Assembly (NCBI GenBank): GCA_963082975.1
Contig: OY720350.1
Location: 48,624,734-48,688,733, forward strand
Length of the DNA: 64,000 bases
From: Labia minor
Taxonomy: Eukaryota; Arthropoda; Insecta; Dermaptera; Spongiphoridae
Direction: 5' to 3'
This document shows, piece by piece, positions 11,063 through 24,200 of this stretch; within the stretch, counting starts at the first letter, position 1; every line of letters starts with the position of its first letter. Position numbers and translations under genes: made by a program. The notes beneath the pieces were generated by a model. It ran no database searches. It saw only the letters and a list, made by a program, of their open reading frames with translations, and was not told the DNA's origin.

Positions 11063-14000
11063 TATATATATATATATATTTATATTATTCAATGTATTTA
11101 ATATTATTAAGATATAATTTTAAAAAAAATCCCCATGGCTTCCGGAATCACTCCAGATTAAGCGTATTTGCTACATAAAAACGAGTACAAGTTATCAGAA
11201 GCAATGTATATTAATAAGCTTCCTATATAAATAAATTAAATAAGTATTTAATTTTTGTATATATAGATAGTTTAATGCATAAAAAGATTTGTTAGAGAAT
11301 GATTTTACTATGCAAACGATACAAAATAGTTTGTTTTGAATTTCATGATTTTTAAATAGTGAATGAATGCATAGTTGCAATTTTGTTTGGAATAAAAAAG
11401 TTAAAATTGTTATTAGGATACAAGTTCATACAAGGGAAGATTTCATTAGAAGGATGATCCTGAACCCCGCCCCAATATGTCATGTCCCTCTTGAAATTTT
11501 CCCCTGCACTGACCTTTATCCTAAATTTCAAATAAATTTCCCATTCCTTAATTTATTAATTTATCATTTACTCATATAAATGCATTTTTTTAGTTTGAAC
11601 AACGAATATTAATTTATTTTATAAAAATTTATTTTATTTTCTTTTTTTTTTTAAATCATCGTTTGCATAAAAAAATTAATTCTTCCATATATATCGCATA
11701 TCAATTTCATGAAATTTTTAACTAATATCATTTATACATATATAAATATAAATTATAATAATATATATGTATATACAAAATATACCTATATATATTCATA
11801 TATAACGAATATAAACTAATCATTTATAACTTATATATTCTATATATATATATAGAATGTATTTGAACAATGAGAATAAATGAAAAAACAAAATATTTTA
11901 TTGTGCCTGATGCATAAACTACAACTATTTTAATTGAAAAAAATCGAAATAAAGAACTAAATAATAAAAAATAGACTTAAAATATTATTATATCATTATA
12001 AAGAATAATATAAAATTGTTAATAATTATTTGTGAAATGTATTTATTTTTACTCTCCTTAAAATATAATTATTATGGATCTTGTAAAATATATATATAAA
12101 AAAAAACAATATTAAAAAATAATTTTTTATTCATCTTCAATCTAATGAATTAAAAGAATGAAGATGTTCTTTTAATATTAGAAACCTAAATAAATACCTC
12201 ATCATATGCTCCTTAATCAATTTTTTAATTTCAGTAAATTCAGTTAGAATTTTTATTAATTATATAAATTTTTATACTTGAAGACGTGTGAAATTTCTAC
12301 TGTACTGCTAATCCAAATTAAGGATTTGTACTGTACGTATTTATATTATTATTATTATTGTAAACGAATAATTGAATTTGATCCCACTTCTTTTCCTATT
12401 TCCAATCATCATTGGTTAAAATTCTATCGAATTCTAAGTACATCATGCTAGGAAAATAAAAATAACATAAGAATAGATAGAATAAATAAATGATAGACAG
12501 ATAGATAGATAGATAAGAATAAAAAAAGAATATGTTTTATTAATTTAAATATAATAATAAAAATGAGAGATGAGATTTTCATTGTTATTATTAATTATAA
12601 AAAATAGAAACGAGATGCGTATAAGAAAATGTAGGATGATTGTATTATTAATACAAAAGTTGTTGGGAGATTTCAATTAGTCTTTTCCATACAATCCTAC
12701 ATATATTTACATGTATTATATAAGAAATAAAATTAGATTTAAAATTATCGTTGTATAATATATTAACTAATATAAATATATAAAACAAGCATAATGTCTA
12801 GAAATAAAAATTAAAGATGAGATATATATTTGTATTATTATATAATAAATTAATTGATGTAAAAAAAGAAAAGATACATAAGATGCTGAGACAACAGAGA
12901 AACAACAGAAAGGTAAGTAATAAGATGAATAATATAAATTTATAATATATATAAGTAAATAAAATTGAATTAGTGAAATAGGATAAAGAATAATATTTAT
13001 TGATTAGAAATAAAATTTGGTTGAAATTGGATGAAAAATATAGAAATTTTAATGATAAATATGAAAAGCGGGTGGAAAGTGGGTGGTGAGTGCGCGCGTG
13101 CAGCCGCGTCGCACCAATTGCCTATCTCTAAGGGGCATAGTAAAAATTCACTTTTTTATAAAAATATTGATGAAATTTTATGACAATCAACCCCTATTTT
13201 TTATGATTGGATATTGTTTTAATTGATATTTCTCATAGGGGGTGTACTCAATAGGGGGAGGAAAAATTTCATCCATTTTGCTCTAACTCACCACTAAATA
13301 CGTTTTTTCTTAGAAAAACACCCTTTTTTCTATTTATTAAAATTTCTCTTAGATATGATTTCAATAATTTCATTATCTATAGTTCAATCTTATCTAGGCA
13401 CTTATATTGAACAATGGTTTTTCCATTTTTTTAAAATTCCAATTCCTTTAGGGTAAATTTCAACCCTTAATTTTTAACTTTCAATTGAAAAAATAAAACC
13501 TTCCCAATAAAATTTTTTAGTTTTTTTTTTTTTTTTAAATTATTTAAAAAAATTTATATTTTTATATTAAATTATTTCTAAATTTCAAAAAACATTAATT
13601 AAAGAACATTTATATAAAACAACCCTTTTTAAAAATTATTAACATTTATTTTAGAAATGATTTAATTACTTTCACTATCTATAGTTTACTCTTAGGTTAG
13701 TTTACTCTTTAGGTCCTAAACATTAAACATTTAAAAATTCCAATACCTTCAGGGTAAATTCCAATCCTTAATTTTCAATTGAGAAAAATAAAACATTCAC
13801 AATAAAATTTTTTAGTTTCATTTTTTTTAAATTATTTAAAAAAAAATATATTTTTATATTCAATAATATTTTATTTGTGAAAAAATTATTAATTTAATTA
13901 ATTAAATTCGATTATTAAATAGTTTAATAATTAATTTAGTGATAAGAGAAATTAGCGGAGATCATTTTAAAAGAATCAGTGGACGATGAAAAAAGGATGT

Positions 14001-14160
14001 TGAAATAAACTTCTATTTTATAAGTGGTAGTATTCGAAGGTGTTAATGGAAAATGGATAGTTACTTAAATGCCTTGTTGTTGGAATTTATAGATGTAAAC
14101 TTCAGTTGTCTCTTCAGCATTTGTACAAATAAACAAATAAATAAATAATTAACTATAATT
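6541..14160. other. Gene-poor AT-rich intergenic DNA
   Basis: I see no coding exon, RNA gene or complete transposon here. The stretch is dominated by A/T runs and TA microsatellites (for example near 7124-7140, 8817-8846, 10004-10034 and 11030-11058), a ten-base G run near 8921-8930 and a GATA-type microsatellite near 12490-12515. A small higher-GC island at 13070-13130 with CGCGCGTGCAGCCGCG is unexplained. Short open frames on both strands are low-complexity and not gene-like. Confidence 0.6.
13352..13862 (+). repeat. Diverged direct duplication
   Basis: Two similar blocks lie head to tail: about 13352-13560 and about 13660-13862. Both run TATCTATAGTT, then AAAATTCCAAT with CAGGGTAAATT or TAGGGTAAATT, CAATCCTTAATTTT-like text, TTCAATTGA, AATAAAATTTTTTAGTTT and a TATATTTTTATATT end. 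They differ by many substitutions, so the duplication is old. It is noncoding. Confidence 0.55.
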
Positions 14161-14176
14161 GACAGATAAATTTCAT

Positions 14177-14771
14177 TTTTATTATCTCGCCTGAGTAGTA
14201 TTTCGATCACGAAAATTTTCGATGATGAGATTTTGATGTTTTTATACGTTTTAAAGGTTCCTGAATCATTTTTACTAAGGTTAAGAAAAATGTATGTGTT
14301 TATGTGTGTGTGTATGTATGTAACCAAGATTACGCAAAAACGGTTTGAGCTAGAATGATGAAATTTGGTACATGGGCATTATTCGAAATTCATAGTTTTC
14401 TATCAACTTTTAAGAAATGTAGCTCAACCGGAAGAGGGTCATTACTCACAACGTTTTGATTTTTTTTCTTTTAAAGTGACCGTAAAAATAAAGATATATA
14501 TTTGATAATTTTTCACATGATTAAAAATTGTATAAAACTGCTATATATAGAATTTCAGCTTGATTGAATCGCTGAAAGTACCAGAATTAATTTTTTAACA
14601 CTGCAAATCTCACGCGCCGACACGTGACGTGGTGCCATCAACAAAAAGCCAAACATGCGCTGGTTCAATAAATATTATTTATTAATTTTAATTTATAATT
14701 TAATTAATTTAATTTAATTTAAATTAATATATGTGATTTAATCTAATTCAAATTTTGACACTCCAGATTTT
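14177..14771 (+). repeat. Dispersed ACTATCTCG-family repeat, copy 1
   Basis: Starts near TTTTTATTATCTCG, contains CGATCACGAAAATTTTCG, GAGATTTTGATGTTTTTATA, a GTGT-rich block, AACGGTTTGAGCTAGAATGA, a CTCACGCGCCGACACGTGAC block and ends near GACACTCCAGATTTTTT. The same blocks in the same order occur at 24855-25482, 31414-31986 (reverse), 59605-60557 (diverged) and as a fragment at 32915-32981. No protein is encoded; it is a non-autonomous family. Confidence 0.75.
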
Positions 14772-15069
14772 TTTAAAATATATAAGTATCTATCATTCAT
14801 TTTACTTACATTTTTATCTCTTAAAAAAATAAAATTTATTTATTATTTTTTAGTAAACACACACACACACACAAAATATTATTATATTTTATTGGTCTAG
14901 TTTTAATCTTATAATCAAATTTTAATTTCTATCTTACTACTTAAATGTAATTTAATTTTATTAAACCATCTTTATAATACATTTACATTGAAAGTTTCGA
15001 AATAATTTATATATTTTTTTAATCCTAAAATTCTAAATAAATTTAATATACATATTTTATTATCATGCA

Positions 15070-15274
15070 TTAATTACCTGTATAATATTTATAAATTTGT
15101 TCTAGTATTAATATTAAAGTTGATATTACTACACCGCCGCTTAGGATCAAAAAATGCAAGATTACATAATTAAGAGGGAAAGAAACGAATTGTTCATCAT
15201 CCTTATTAGGTGCAATTTTATCAGTTAGATGATAAAGTCGATGTAAAATGCCACTCTGTCTAGCGAAAATAATT
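15070..15274 (-). CDS. IR gene exon 9 (end of S2, TM3, stop)
   Basis: Opens after an ATTATAG acceptor (15277-15275). Completes an isoleucine codon begun in exon 8 and reads IIFARQSGILHRLYHLTDKI, then FVSFPLNYVILHFLILSGGV and ISTLILILEQIYKYY, the usual IR ending where TM3 is followed by a very short cytoplasmic tail. TAA lies at 15072-15070. A GGTAATT donor-like sequence sits just before the stop, so a further spliced tail is possible but not needed. Confidence 0.88.
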
Positions 15275-18200
15275 CTATAATTCCAAAAAAAATTAGTATT
15301 TCGTTATATTTTATTGAAATATCCATGTTGGAGAGGATTACTTACATTTCTTTGAAATAACGTAAAAAAGTGCTATTGAATGGTACTCCCATCGACGTGC
15401 TAGTATAAAATAATCGCTCTTTTATCTTCATAATATTGCATTTGTCAAAAGTTACCATTGCTGACTTGTATGTGATAAATGCAAACGTTTTATTATTACA
15501 AAGTTTGGCTAAACCTTCAGGATTTGTTTTAGGAAAATGTTTCCATAATTTCTTCATTGGTCCATGATAAAGCTCTTCTAAAATATCGTTTTTGGCATTC
15601 TAAAGGAATAGAGATTTATTTTATATATATCAAGATAAAAAGTTTTAAAATTATATAAAAAATTTAATTACTTTGAATAGATTGCTCATTGCACCTGCAT
15701 CGACCACTCCAAGTAAAAATTTTTTATTATTTTTCAATTCATTCAAATTTTCAAATGGCATTGGTATTCTTTGTATTGTTAAAAATGACACTAAATAACT
15801 ATTGAATGAATTGATTAATAAAATCGCAAATAGAAGGGATGAAATATTCAATAATCGATCACTTAAAGAAATAAAAGTTTTTTCTGATGCTAAAAAATAA
15901 GCAGATAAAATTAAAAAATTAGAAAAAAAATCAATTAAATAAATATTATAATAAATATAATTATAGTAAATTTAATTATATTTTATATATTTCTTATACG
16001 AGTATGTTGAAAAGAATAGATGAATTTTGAATTTTCACGGGTTGTGTACATTCTATTATTGAATTTTTTTGTTATGTTGATACACATATGATTCTAATAT
16101 GTTGACATTATCAGCCATTTTGGATTAGTAGTTTGTTTTTGTCAACTGATGAAGTTAGTCACGTTTTAGTGTGTTCTTCGATTTTTTAAAGAATCTGTAT
16201 TAAATTTTGCGTTAGAAATAGAATAAAGTGCTCCAACGTAATTAAAATGTTGACTGTGCCATTCGGCGAGTCTGCTTTGCCTCAAAAAAATGTGATACAA
16301 GTGCTTTAAAACGCACGCCAAGTTCGATCAAATGAGAAGCTTTTTCTCACAGTTTTCTCCGATTACTATGGCGTGGTGCATCATAAGTTCTTGCCAATAG
16401 GTCGTATCGTTTAAAAGCACTACAAGGAAGTTATGGATCGTTTTTGTGAAGCAATACCGCTCAAACGATCGGAATTGTGGGAAAAACAAATCATGAATTC
16501 TGCATCACGATAATGCACCAGCTCACACATCATTGCTTGTTCGTGATTTTTTGACCAAAAACAACACTGTAATTATGCCTCATCCACCGTATTCACCAGA
16601 TTTGGCTTCCTGTGGCTTTTTCCTATTCCCAAAGCTGAAGAGATCAATGAAAGGAAAGCGTTTTGCCACAATGAGATAAATAAAGTAGGAATCGAAGAAC
16701 GAGCTGATGGCCATACTGAAAAGCACATTTCAGAAGTGCTTCGACGATTGGAAGAAGCGCTGGCATAAGCCTGAGAGGAATTACTTCGAAGGGGACAAAA
16801 TGGATCTTGATGAATAAATAAATACTAGAAATACTTTTCAAAATAATTCAAAATTCACCTTTTCTTTTGGACAATAGAAGATAATCCAATAATAAATTAT
16901 ATTAGTGAAACAAGTTAAAGAAAAATTAATTTTGCTTGATCACATAACACTACAACCACTACTTCCTAATAGTACATTTCAAAAAACATTAATTAAATTT
17001 ACACATCAAATAATAAAAAAACTATTCATAATTATTGTACATAGTATAATCTATCAAACTTAATGATTGGAATTCCAGGCATTTACCTTGAATACAAAAA
17101 ACAATACGAAAATATTTCAATATTCGATCATATACAATCCATTTGGATATACAAGGAAATACTTTTAATCCCCAGAGCATAAATAAATCAATTAGAATTA
17201 ATAGTCCAACAGTTCCAATTATTAATAACCACATTTTAGTTTCAAAAATTCGTAAATAATCACTCCATTCTATGTTTTTATGAGTTGGAACTTTAATAAA
17301 TACTTCAACGCTGTAAAAAAATTTCAATAATTAATTTTTTTTTAAAAAAATTAAATTAATAAAATTTAAGCATATTGAGATGAATTTATTTTAATAATTA
17401 GAATATATTAGAGTATATATTTGTAAAATTTAAAAAATCACTTTTAAAAATTTAATATCATTATTTATAGGGGAGACCGGGGAGACTCTAAATATTTATT
17501 TATTTTTTTAAATATTGAATTTATATAATTTATATTTTGATTATGAATGAAATCAATTTATTACCTTTCTAATGTAAGATCAGGAAGAAAATGAAGAATT
17601 TCCACACGTTCTTTTGTACGCATTAAACTGACACACGTTAAATCACTTTCATTTTTAAAAAAACTTTTCACAATTCCTTTTTTTGATTTAGCATTTCCAA
17701 TTGAATTTTCAAGAATAAATTCCGTTCTGGAAAAACAAAAAAAAAAACTTAAAAATTTTTTATTTATATTAATATGTCATTGAAATTTTTTTTAAAAATT
17801 TACTCAAATTCCAAAGTTTCTTGGAAAAATTTAAATACTCTTCCAAAATAACCTTGTACATCTTTAATAGTGTTATTTGGATATAAAATAGTTTGTGTGA
17901 AAATACTATCCTAAAAATGAAAAACATTATTTTAATTCATATCTATGATAGACATGATTATTTTCTAATTTTATTATTAAGGAATATTTCGGTTGTTTTC
18001 AATTAACAACTTTGGAGAAATGAATTGTAACTTATTCCATATTTTTTTCTTAGATGTAAATGTATCTTAAATATAAACAAAGAAATTAATGAAATACTGG
18101 AAAAAATATGTTCATAATTCTTTAATTATTACATAAAAACATTACACCCCACAAGTTCCAATTAAAAATAATATTTCACCCGTGTGACGTAGAACTGCAT

Positions 18201-21200
18201 TTATGGTCTCCGGATTATTTACAATTTTTGCAACTACAAAACGCCATTTTTATTAGTTTTTTTTTTTTTTTTTTTTATTTATTTTTTTATTTTATTTTAC
18301 AAATCACAATCTAGTTATATACCTTAACTAATAAGTGATATTTATTTAAAGAAAATATATAAAGTTATTCTTTCAAAAACATGCAAACATGAGCAGTTTA
18401 ATCCATTAGTTCGTGAGGTTTATTCCTTTTTAATCTTCTCGTCTGGTTGGCTACGTCAAGGAGTCGAACGGCCTCAGTGTTTGTATGCCTTTGCAGTCTA
18501 ATTTGATGAGCTGCTGCAAATCGTTGAATTTCTTCTTTTACTGTCTCGATCTTAAGATCTTGGTGAAGTTCTTCGTTACGAATATACCAAGGGGCATTGA
18601 CAACGGCCCTTAGTATTTTGTTTTGACATCTTTGGATGATTTGCACATTGCTCTTTGCAGCACAGCCCCAGAGCTGACTACCATAGGTCCACACTGGCTT
18701 TAGGACCTGTTTATATAGCAATAATTTGCTATCAATAGACAGGACTGAATGTCGCCCCATTAGCCAATACATTTTTCTATATTTGATATTAATTTCGTCT
18801 CTCTTTTTTTTGACATGAGCTTTCCAGCGCAGCCTTGCATCTAATGTCATTCCCAAGTATTTTGCTTCATTGGCATATGGTATGATTTTGTTGTTGAGTA
18901 TTATCGGCACATAATTTATTCTTCGGTTGGTGAAGTTCACATGTACCGATTTGGTCTCATTTAAACTGATCCTCCATTTTTTTGTCCATTTTTGGACCTT
19001 GGTTATGGAGAGGTTCAGTTTCATTGCCGACTCTTCCGTGTCATCTCCAATTGCCAAAATTGCCGTGTCATCCGCAAACGTTGCGGTGGTATTTCTTTCT
19101 ATTTCCGGTAGATCAGCTGTATAAAGTAGATACAGCAGTGGACCTAGAACGCTCCCCTGCGGTACCCCAGCCCGGATATGTTTTAATGTAGAGTATGCAT
19201 CATCTTGGCGTACTCTGAAGAATCTGTCTGATATATAAGACTCTAATATTTCGGCGTACTTTGCTGGGAGCACTTTATAAAGCTTGAGTTTCAGCCCTTC
19301 GTGCCAGACTCTATCAAATGCCTGGGTAACATCGAGGAAGACCGCCGAACACACTTTTCTACTTTCCAAGGCATCTTCAATGACCTGTACAAGTCTATGC
19401 ACTTGTTCAATGGTGGAGTGCTGCCTGCGAAACCCAAATTGGTGATCAGGAATTAACTTTTTTTGTTCTAAAATAATTAATAGTCTTTTTTGAAGAAGCT
19501 TCTCGAACAGTTTGGATAATACAGGTAAGAGCGATATTGGTCTGTATGACGCACAGCTTTCAGATGGCTTTCCCAGTTTATGAATCATAATCACCTCAGC
19601 AATCTTCCAGATTTGAGGCACATACCTGATCTTTAGGGCTGAGTTTATTATATGTGACATTTTCACTATCGCCTTACGTGGAAGGTGTTTAATGACTTCC
19701 CCAGTAATGAGATCATAACCAGGAGTCTTCTTTGGATTAATCTCATGTTTAATGGTTCTAACAATTTCTCGAACCGTCACTTTCGGGATGTCAACTTCCT
19801 TCTCCATTGTTGTAATTGTTTCGAGTGGTATCTCGCCATCCACAGCAGGATTAGGAGTGAAGATATTTTCAAGGTACTCAGCAAAAACATCGGCTTTTCT
19901 TTGGTTATCTTTGATCCATTTATTATTTGTGTCTCTTATAGGTGGTGATTGAGTTATCGGTCTCTTAATAGTCTTTACTGTTTTCCAGAGTGAGTATTCC
20001 GTATCTTTAGTATAAGTTAAATGTCTAATATAACTATTAATTGATTCATTCTTTATTTGTTTTATCTTGTTTCTAAGTATAGCATTTAGTTGATTCCATC
20101 TTGTTTTATCCAATGGAGCCCTTGTTCTATGCCACTTATCCCGTGCTCTTCTTTTTTCATGGACAAGATTGACAATTTCTTTAGGATAATTTATTCCTTG
20201 TGATTTTCTTTTATTTATTTCAGGAGTATTAGTCCACGCTGCCGTTTGTATATTCAAGACAAGCTCTTCAAGTTCTTGGTCAATTTGATTCGGAGATACC
20301 ATTTGCCTATTAATCCTCACTCGTTGAGCTAGGTCAAATTTAAAACTTTCCCAGTCAGTAAATTTGTTAACGAGAGTATAATTGCAAGATTTTTTAATAA
20401 TTGAGTCGCTGAGTGTCAAAACAATTGGCATATGATCAGAGCTTAATTCATTACATTCATCCACAGTGGCATAGTTTGCAGATATATTTCGAGTGATGAA
20501 AAAGTCAATCAAGTCTGGAATCTTTCTCGGATCCGACGGCCAATAGGTTGGTTTTGCCGTTGACATTATATCGCATTTTTCATTACATATTGCCTTGTAC
20601 AATTCTCTTCCCTTATCTGTGATAAGTCTTGATCCCCAGTAAGTATGTTTCGCATTGAAGTCGCCACCAAGAACAAATCGATTGCCAAGATGGTCAAAAA
20701 TACTTTTATATTCCAATTTCGTTAACTTGTGACGTGGGGGACAATAAATGCTTGCTATTGTTATAGGATGATCACGAGTCCTTATAGTCACAGCGGTAAT
20801 TTGAGTTTTCTCTGTTTCTATTTTGTTTTCTTCATAATGATGAATTACCTCTTTTATCAGTATACCACTTCCTCCTCTTGCCTGATTACTCGGGTGGTTT
20901 GCACGATAAAATTTATAACCCCGTATCTTACATATTGTTTCTCTGGTTGCATGTGTTTCCGAAATAAGACACACATCTATATTGTTTAGATTTAAAGTGA
21001 CTTGGAGTTCATCTTTTTTACCAAGGAGCCCATTGGCATTCCAGCACATGATAGATAAGTTTTTCATTATTTTTTATAATTAGATTTTTTATTTTCAAGC
21101 GCTCCTATTCGCCTATTAATTGCCGTAATTGAGGTTTTCATCTTATTTTGAAAAGATTCAATTTTATTTATCTTATTCAGTACTATTTGGAGTGTCGCAT

Positions 21201-24200
21201 TCAGGCTTGCGTCATTCTTAAGTTTATCTGAATAACTGTTATTATCTTTTCTTGGGAGTAGATCTATTTTTTCTATCACTTTTGGTTTAGTATAAGTTTG
21301 TTGTTGGGTTTTTTGGTGTAATGCATTCTCAATATTTGGCCTTTGTGAATTTACTTTCACTTGTTTAGCTCGCAATTCTTGAGCTTTTATTGCTATTTCG
21401 CATCCACGATAGTTTGCAGGGTGTTCGCCGCCACAGTTTACACATTCTGCCTTATTTTCTTTTGGTTTTGGGCAATCTTTAGTTAGATGACCCTTGACCT
21501 TGCACTTAACGCATCTCGGTCCTGTCGAACAGTAGTTTTGTGTATGCCCAAATTTTTGGCATTTTTTGCATTGTGGAACCAATTTTGACCCACGCATCGG
21601 GTGAATTTCAATTTTGGTATAAAGAATACTGTTTATTTTGTAAATTGTTTCAATGTTTTCTGAATTTTTGAAGGTTAGCATGAACATGTTAAGAGGCTTT
21701 TTTGTTTTCCATGAAAGCTTTGGGGTAACTTGTTCAATAGCAAGACCTCTATTTTTAAGATCATTTAAGATTTCATCAGGATCCCAACTACAGTGGAGAC
21801 CTTTTGCCATGACTCTTATAGGTCGGTTACTTTTGTTCTCATAAGTATGATGTGATACAGCGTTTCTTTTAAGAAAGTCAATCATATTTCGATATACTTC
21901 ACATGTTTCTAAATTAATCTTAAGATCACCATTGCTAAGTGTTTTAGCTAGAAATTTATTCACCCCCAACTCATTTTTAAGTCTAAGTGTAAATTGTGCA
22001 TGGTTATTTTGTTCCTTTACATAAATTGGTGGTGGTTTTGAATCGAATTTATCATCTTTAACATATTTTGATGAAGTGTTATTGTTATATGGCTTTTGCA
22101 TTTTTTCACTTTCATATTTTTCTATATTTTTTGTTTTCATATTTTTATCAATATTTTCTGGACTGATAGAGATGTTCAACTTTCTTTTTTTATTAGTTTT
22201 AACAATCCAGTCAGTTCCTTTTTCAAATTCTTCTTCATCAGTACTATAAACTGGTTCAATTACTGTTTGAATAGATGACGATGCATTTTTTTCATCTATC
22301 ATCTTTATTTTATTTTCCAGATTTTTAATCTGTTGTTGCATTTCAATTATTATTTGCTCAAGGGCTTTTTTTTCTTTTATTTCGTTTTGCCATTCATTAT
22401 AATAACTTTTACTGTTTGTAAGGGTGCACGACATAAGTGGAGGGAGAGGAGACGAGGCAATTAATTTCTGCTCTTCATCATTTACTTTTGTTCCATCTAT
22501 TCGTGGGACTGGAGGTGATCGATTCAAGGTATTTCCCTTGAATGGATTGCAATTCAAATCGCCTGCCTGCATGATTATATTTTTCAATCAATTTGGAGGC
22601 ATAAAATAAAGAACGAAAATAATAATAACAAAAAAAAAATATAACAACAATAACATTAATAATAATAATAATAATATATACATTTAAAGAAAAGAGAGAG
22701 AAAGAATTTTGGGTGCCACCGAGGCCTTTCGGGGCATTTTTGGAGAGGGAAGGCCCTAGATAGGCTGTTAGTAAGAGGGTAAAGTTAAATAAGAAATATA
22801 TATTAAAATTATATACAATTTTATATACAATAAAATTTAAATAAACTAATATTAATTATAAAAGAAAAGGTCATTTGACTCAACTCACATTTTAAATAGA
22901 ACAAACTTTACTATATATAGAATTAAATATAAAGATTAGCTCTTGATCCTTTCTATTTGAATGCCAAAACTATTACTACTTTTATTAGTAAAAATTTATT
23001 TATATTTATAATATTAATAAAAATAATACAATATAACTATTAATATTTTCGAATTTTGTACTATTATAGTTTAAGAATTGCTTGTTTATTTTATTTAATG
23101 CTAAATGAATAAAGAAGTAATTATATTTCTCAATAAGAGTCATTAATGTGCTGTTGCGTACTGACATCACATCCTATTTTCAAACTATTAACTTATTTTA
23201 ATTATTTTACTTTTTTCTGATAAATTGTTTTTAAAATAGCAAAATTAAGAGGACAATATATTTTTTTATAAATAAAAATAATTTGACCTGTGGCCAGGCA
23301 CGGTTTGAAATAAATTAATTTCCAGCTACCTTTAGCTTTATTGTGAAAATAACCCTTCCCTTCCTATCGTCGATCGGTAATACTACTGATGGGTGATGTC
23401 ATATAATTTTAAATTAAGAAAAAACTAATGAAGATGATTTTCCCGAGGATAAAACTAATACAAAATGCATGATTCGTTTAAAAATCTCCTCATGTGAAAT
23501 TCGGTGTTCCCTTCCTATCGTCGATCGCTAATATTACCACTTCCGGTTTCCGGATTTGCACCAAAAGTTGATCAATTTATCATACTGATGCATTAAGTAA
23601 AGATACCAAATTTCATCAAAATCCGTTGAGCCGTTCAAGCTATACACGTCTATACGGACGGGCGGACAGACGGACAGACATCATGCTAAAAATACTTTTT
23701 TCTGTTAAGAAAATGCATGATTCGTGGAGATATGTAAAAATCTCCTCATGTGAAATTTGGTGTGAAAATAATACCTCCCTTACTATCGTCGGTCGGTAAA
23801 ACCTTTGCAATCAGCCCATTATAATTAATATATATATATATTCACATTTTGAAATGCTTTCAATTTCTAGTTAAAAATACTTAATAAAATGTGTAAAATT
23901 TAATATTATTTAAATTTTGTTTTTGACAGATTATCGAGAAGAAAATCCTTATTTCTAATAATCGAAATGAAAAATATTTTTTTTCATTATAATTCACTTA
24001 AACTTTCGGGTTTCTTACATGTCCTGTGGCCACGCGAATTTTCACATTTTTAAAATGTTTCCTATTTCTAGGTAAAAATCCTCTTCCATTCCAAATTCTT
24101 TTTTGCCAATCCATTTCATTAGTTAATTTCCAAAATTCTTCAATTTGTCCATTAAACAGTAGAATACGTGGATTGATTGTAAGTGGTTTCTTCCTACCAA

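Larger units (their letters stand above)
18257..22780 (-). mobile_element. Jockey-clade non-LTR retrotransposon with both ORFs intact
   Basis: A LINE in the - orientation: ORF1 (22587-21067), ORF2 (21067-18398), a short 3' UTR and a tail seen on the + strand as T18257-18276 plus TTTATTTTTTTATTTTA, i.e. an A-rich tail. Neither ORF has a stop or frameshift, so insertion is probably recent. The 5' border is unclear: a GC-richer block ends near 22770, but TTTTATTAGT next to the tail (18248-18257) recurs at 22980-22989 and could be the target duplication, putting the 5' end near 22979. In this AT-rich DNA a ten-base match may be chance. It lies in IR intron 3, same sense, so its own polyadenylation signal could affect the receptor transcript. 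Confidence 0.85.
17911..24018 (-). other. IR gene intron 3, expanded by a retrotransposon
   Basis: About 6.1 kb between exon 3 and exon 4. It holds the Jockey-like element (18257 to roughly 22780, possibly 22980) in the same sense as the gene, and a dispersed GTCGGTCGG-family repeat at 23283-23800. Without these, the intron would be about 1 kb. The remaining pieces are plain AT-rich DNA. Confidence 0.8.

Noticed and set aside
18927-22609. Plus-strand open frames opposite the retrotransposon
   Set aside because: Antisense shadows of ORF1 and ORF2; no family text in them.
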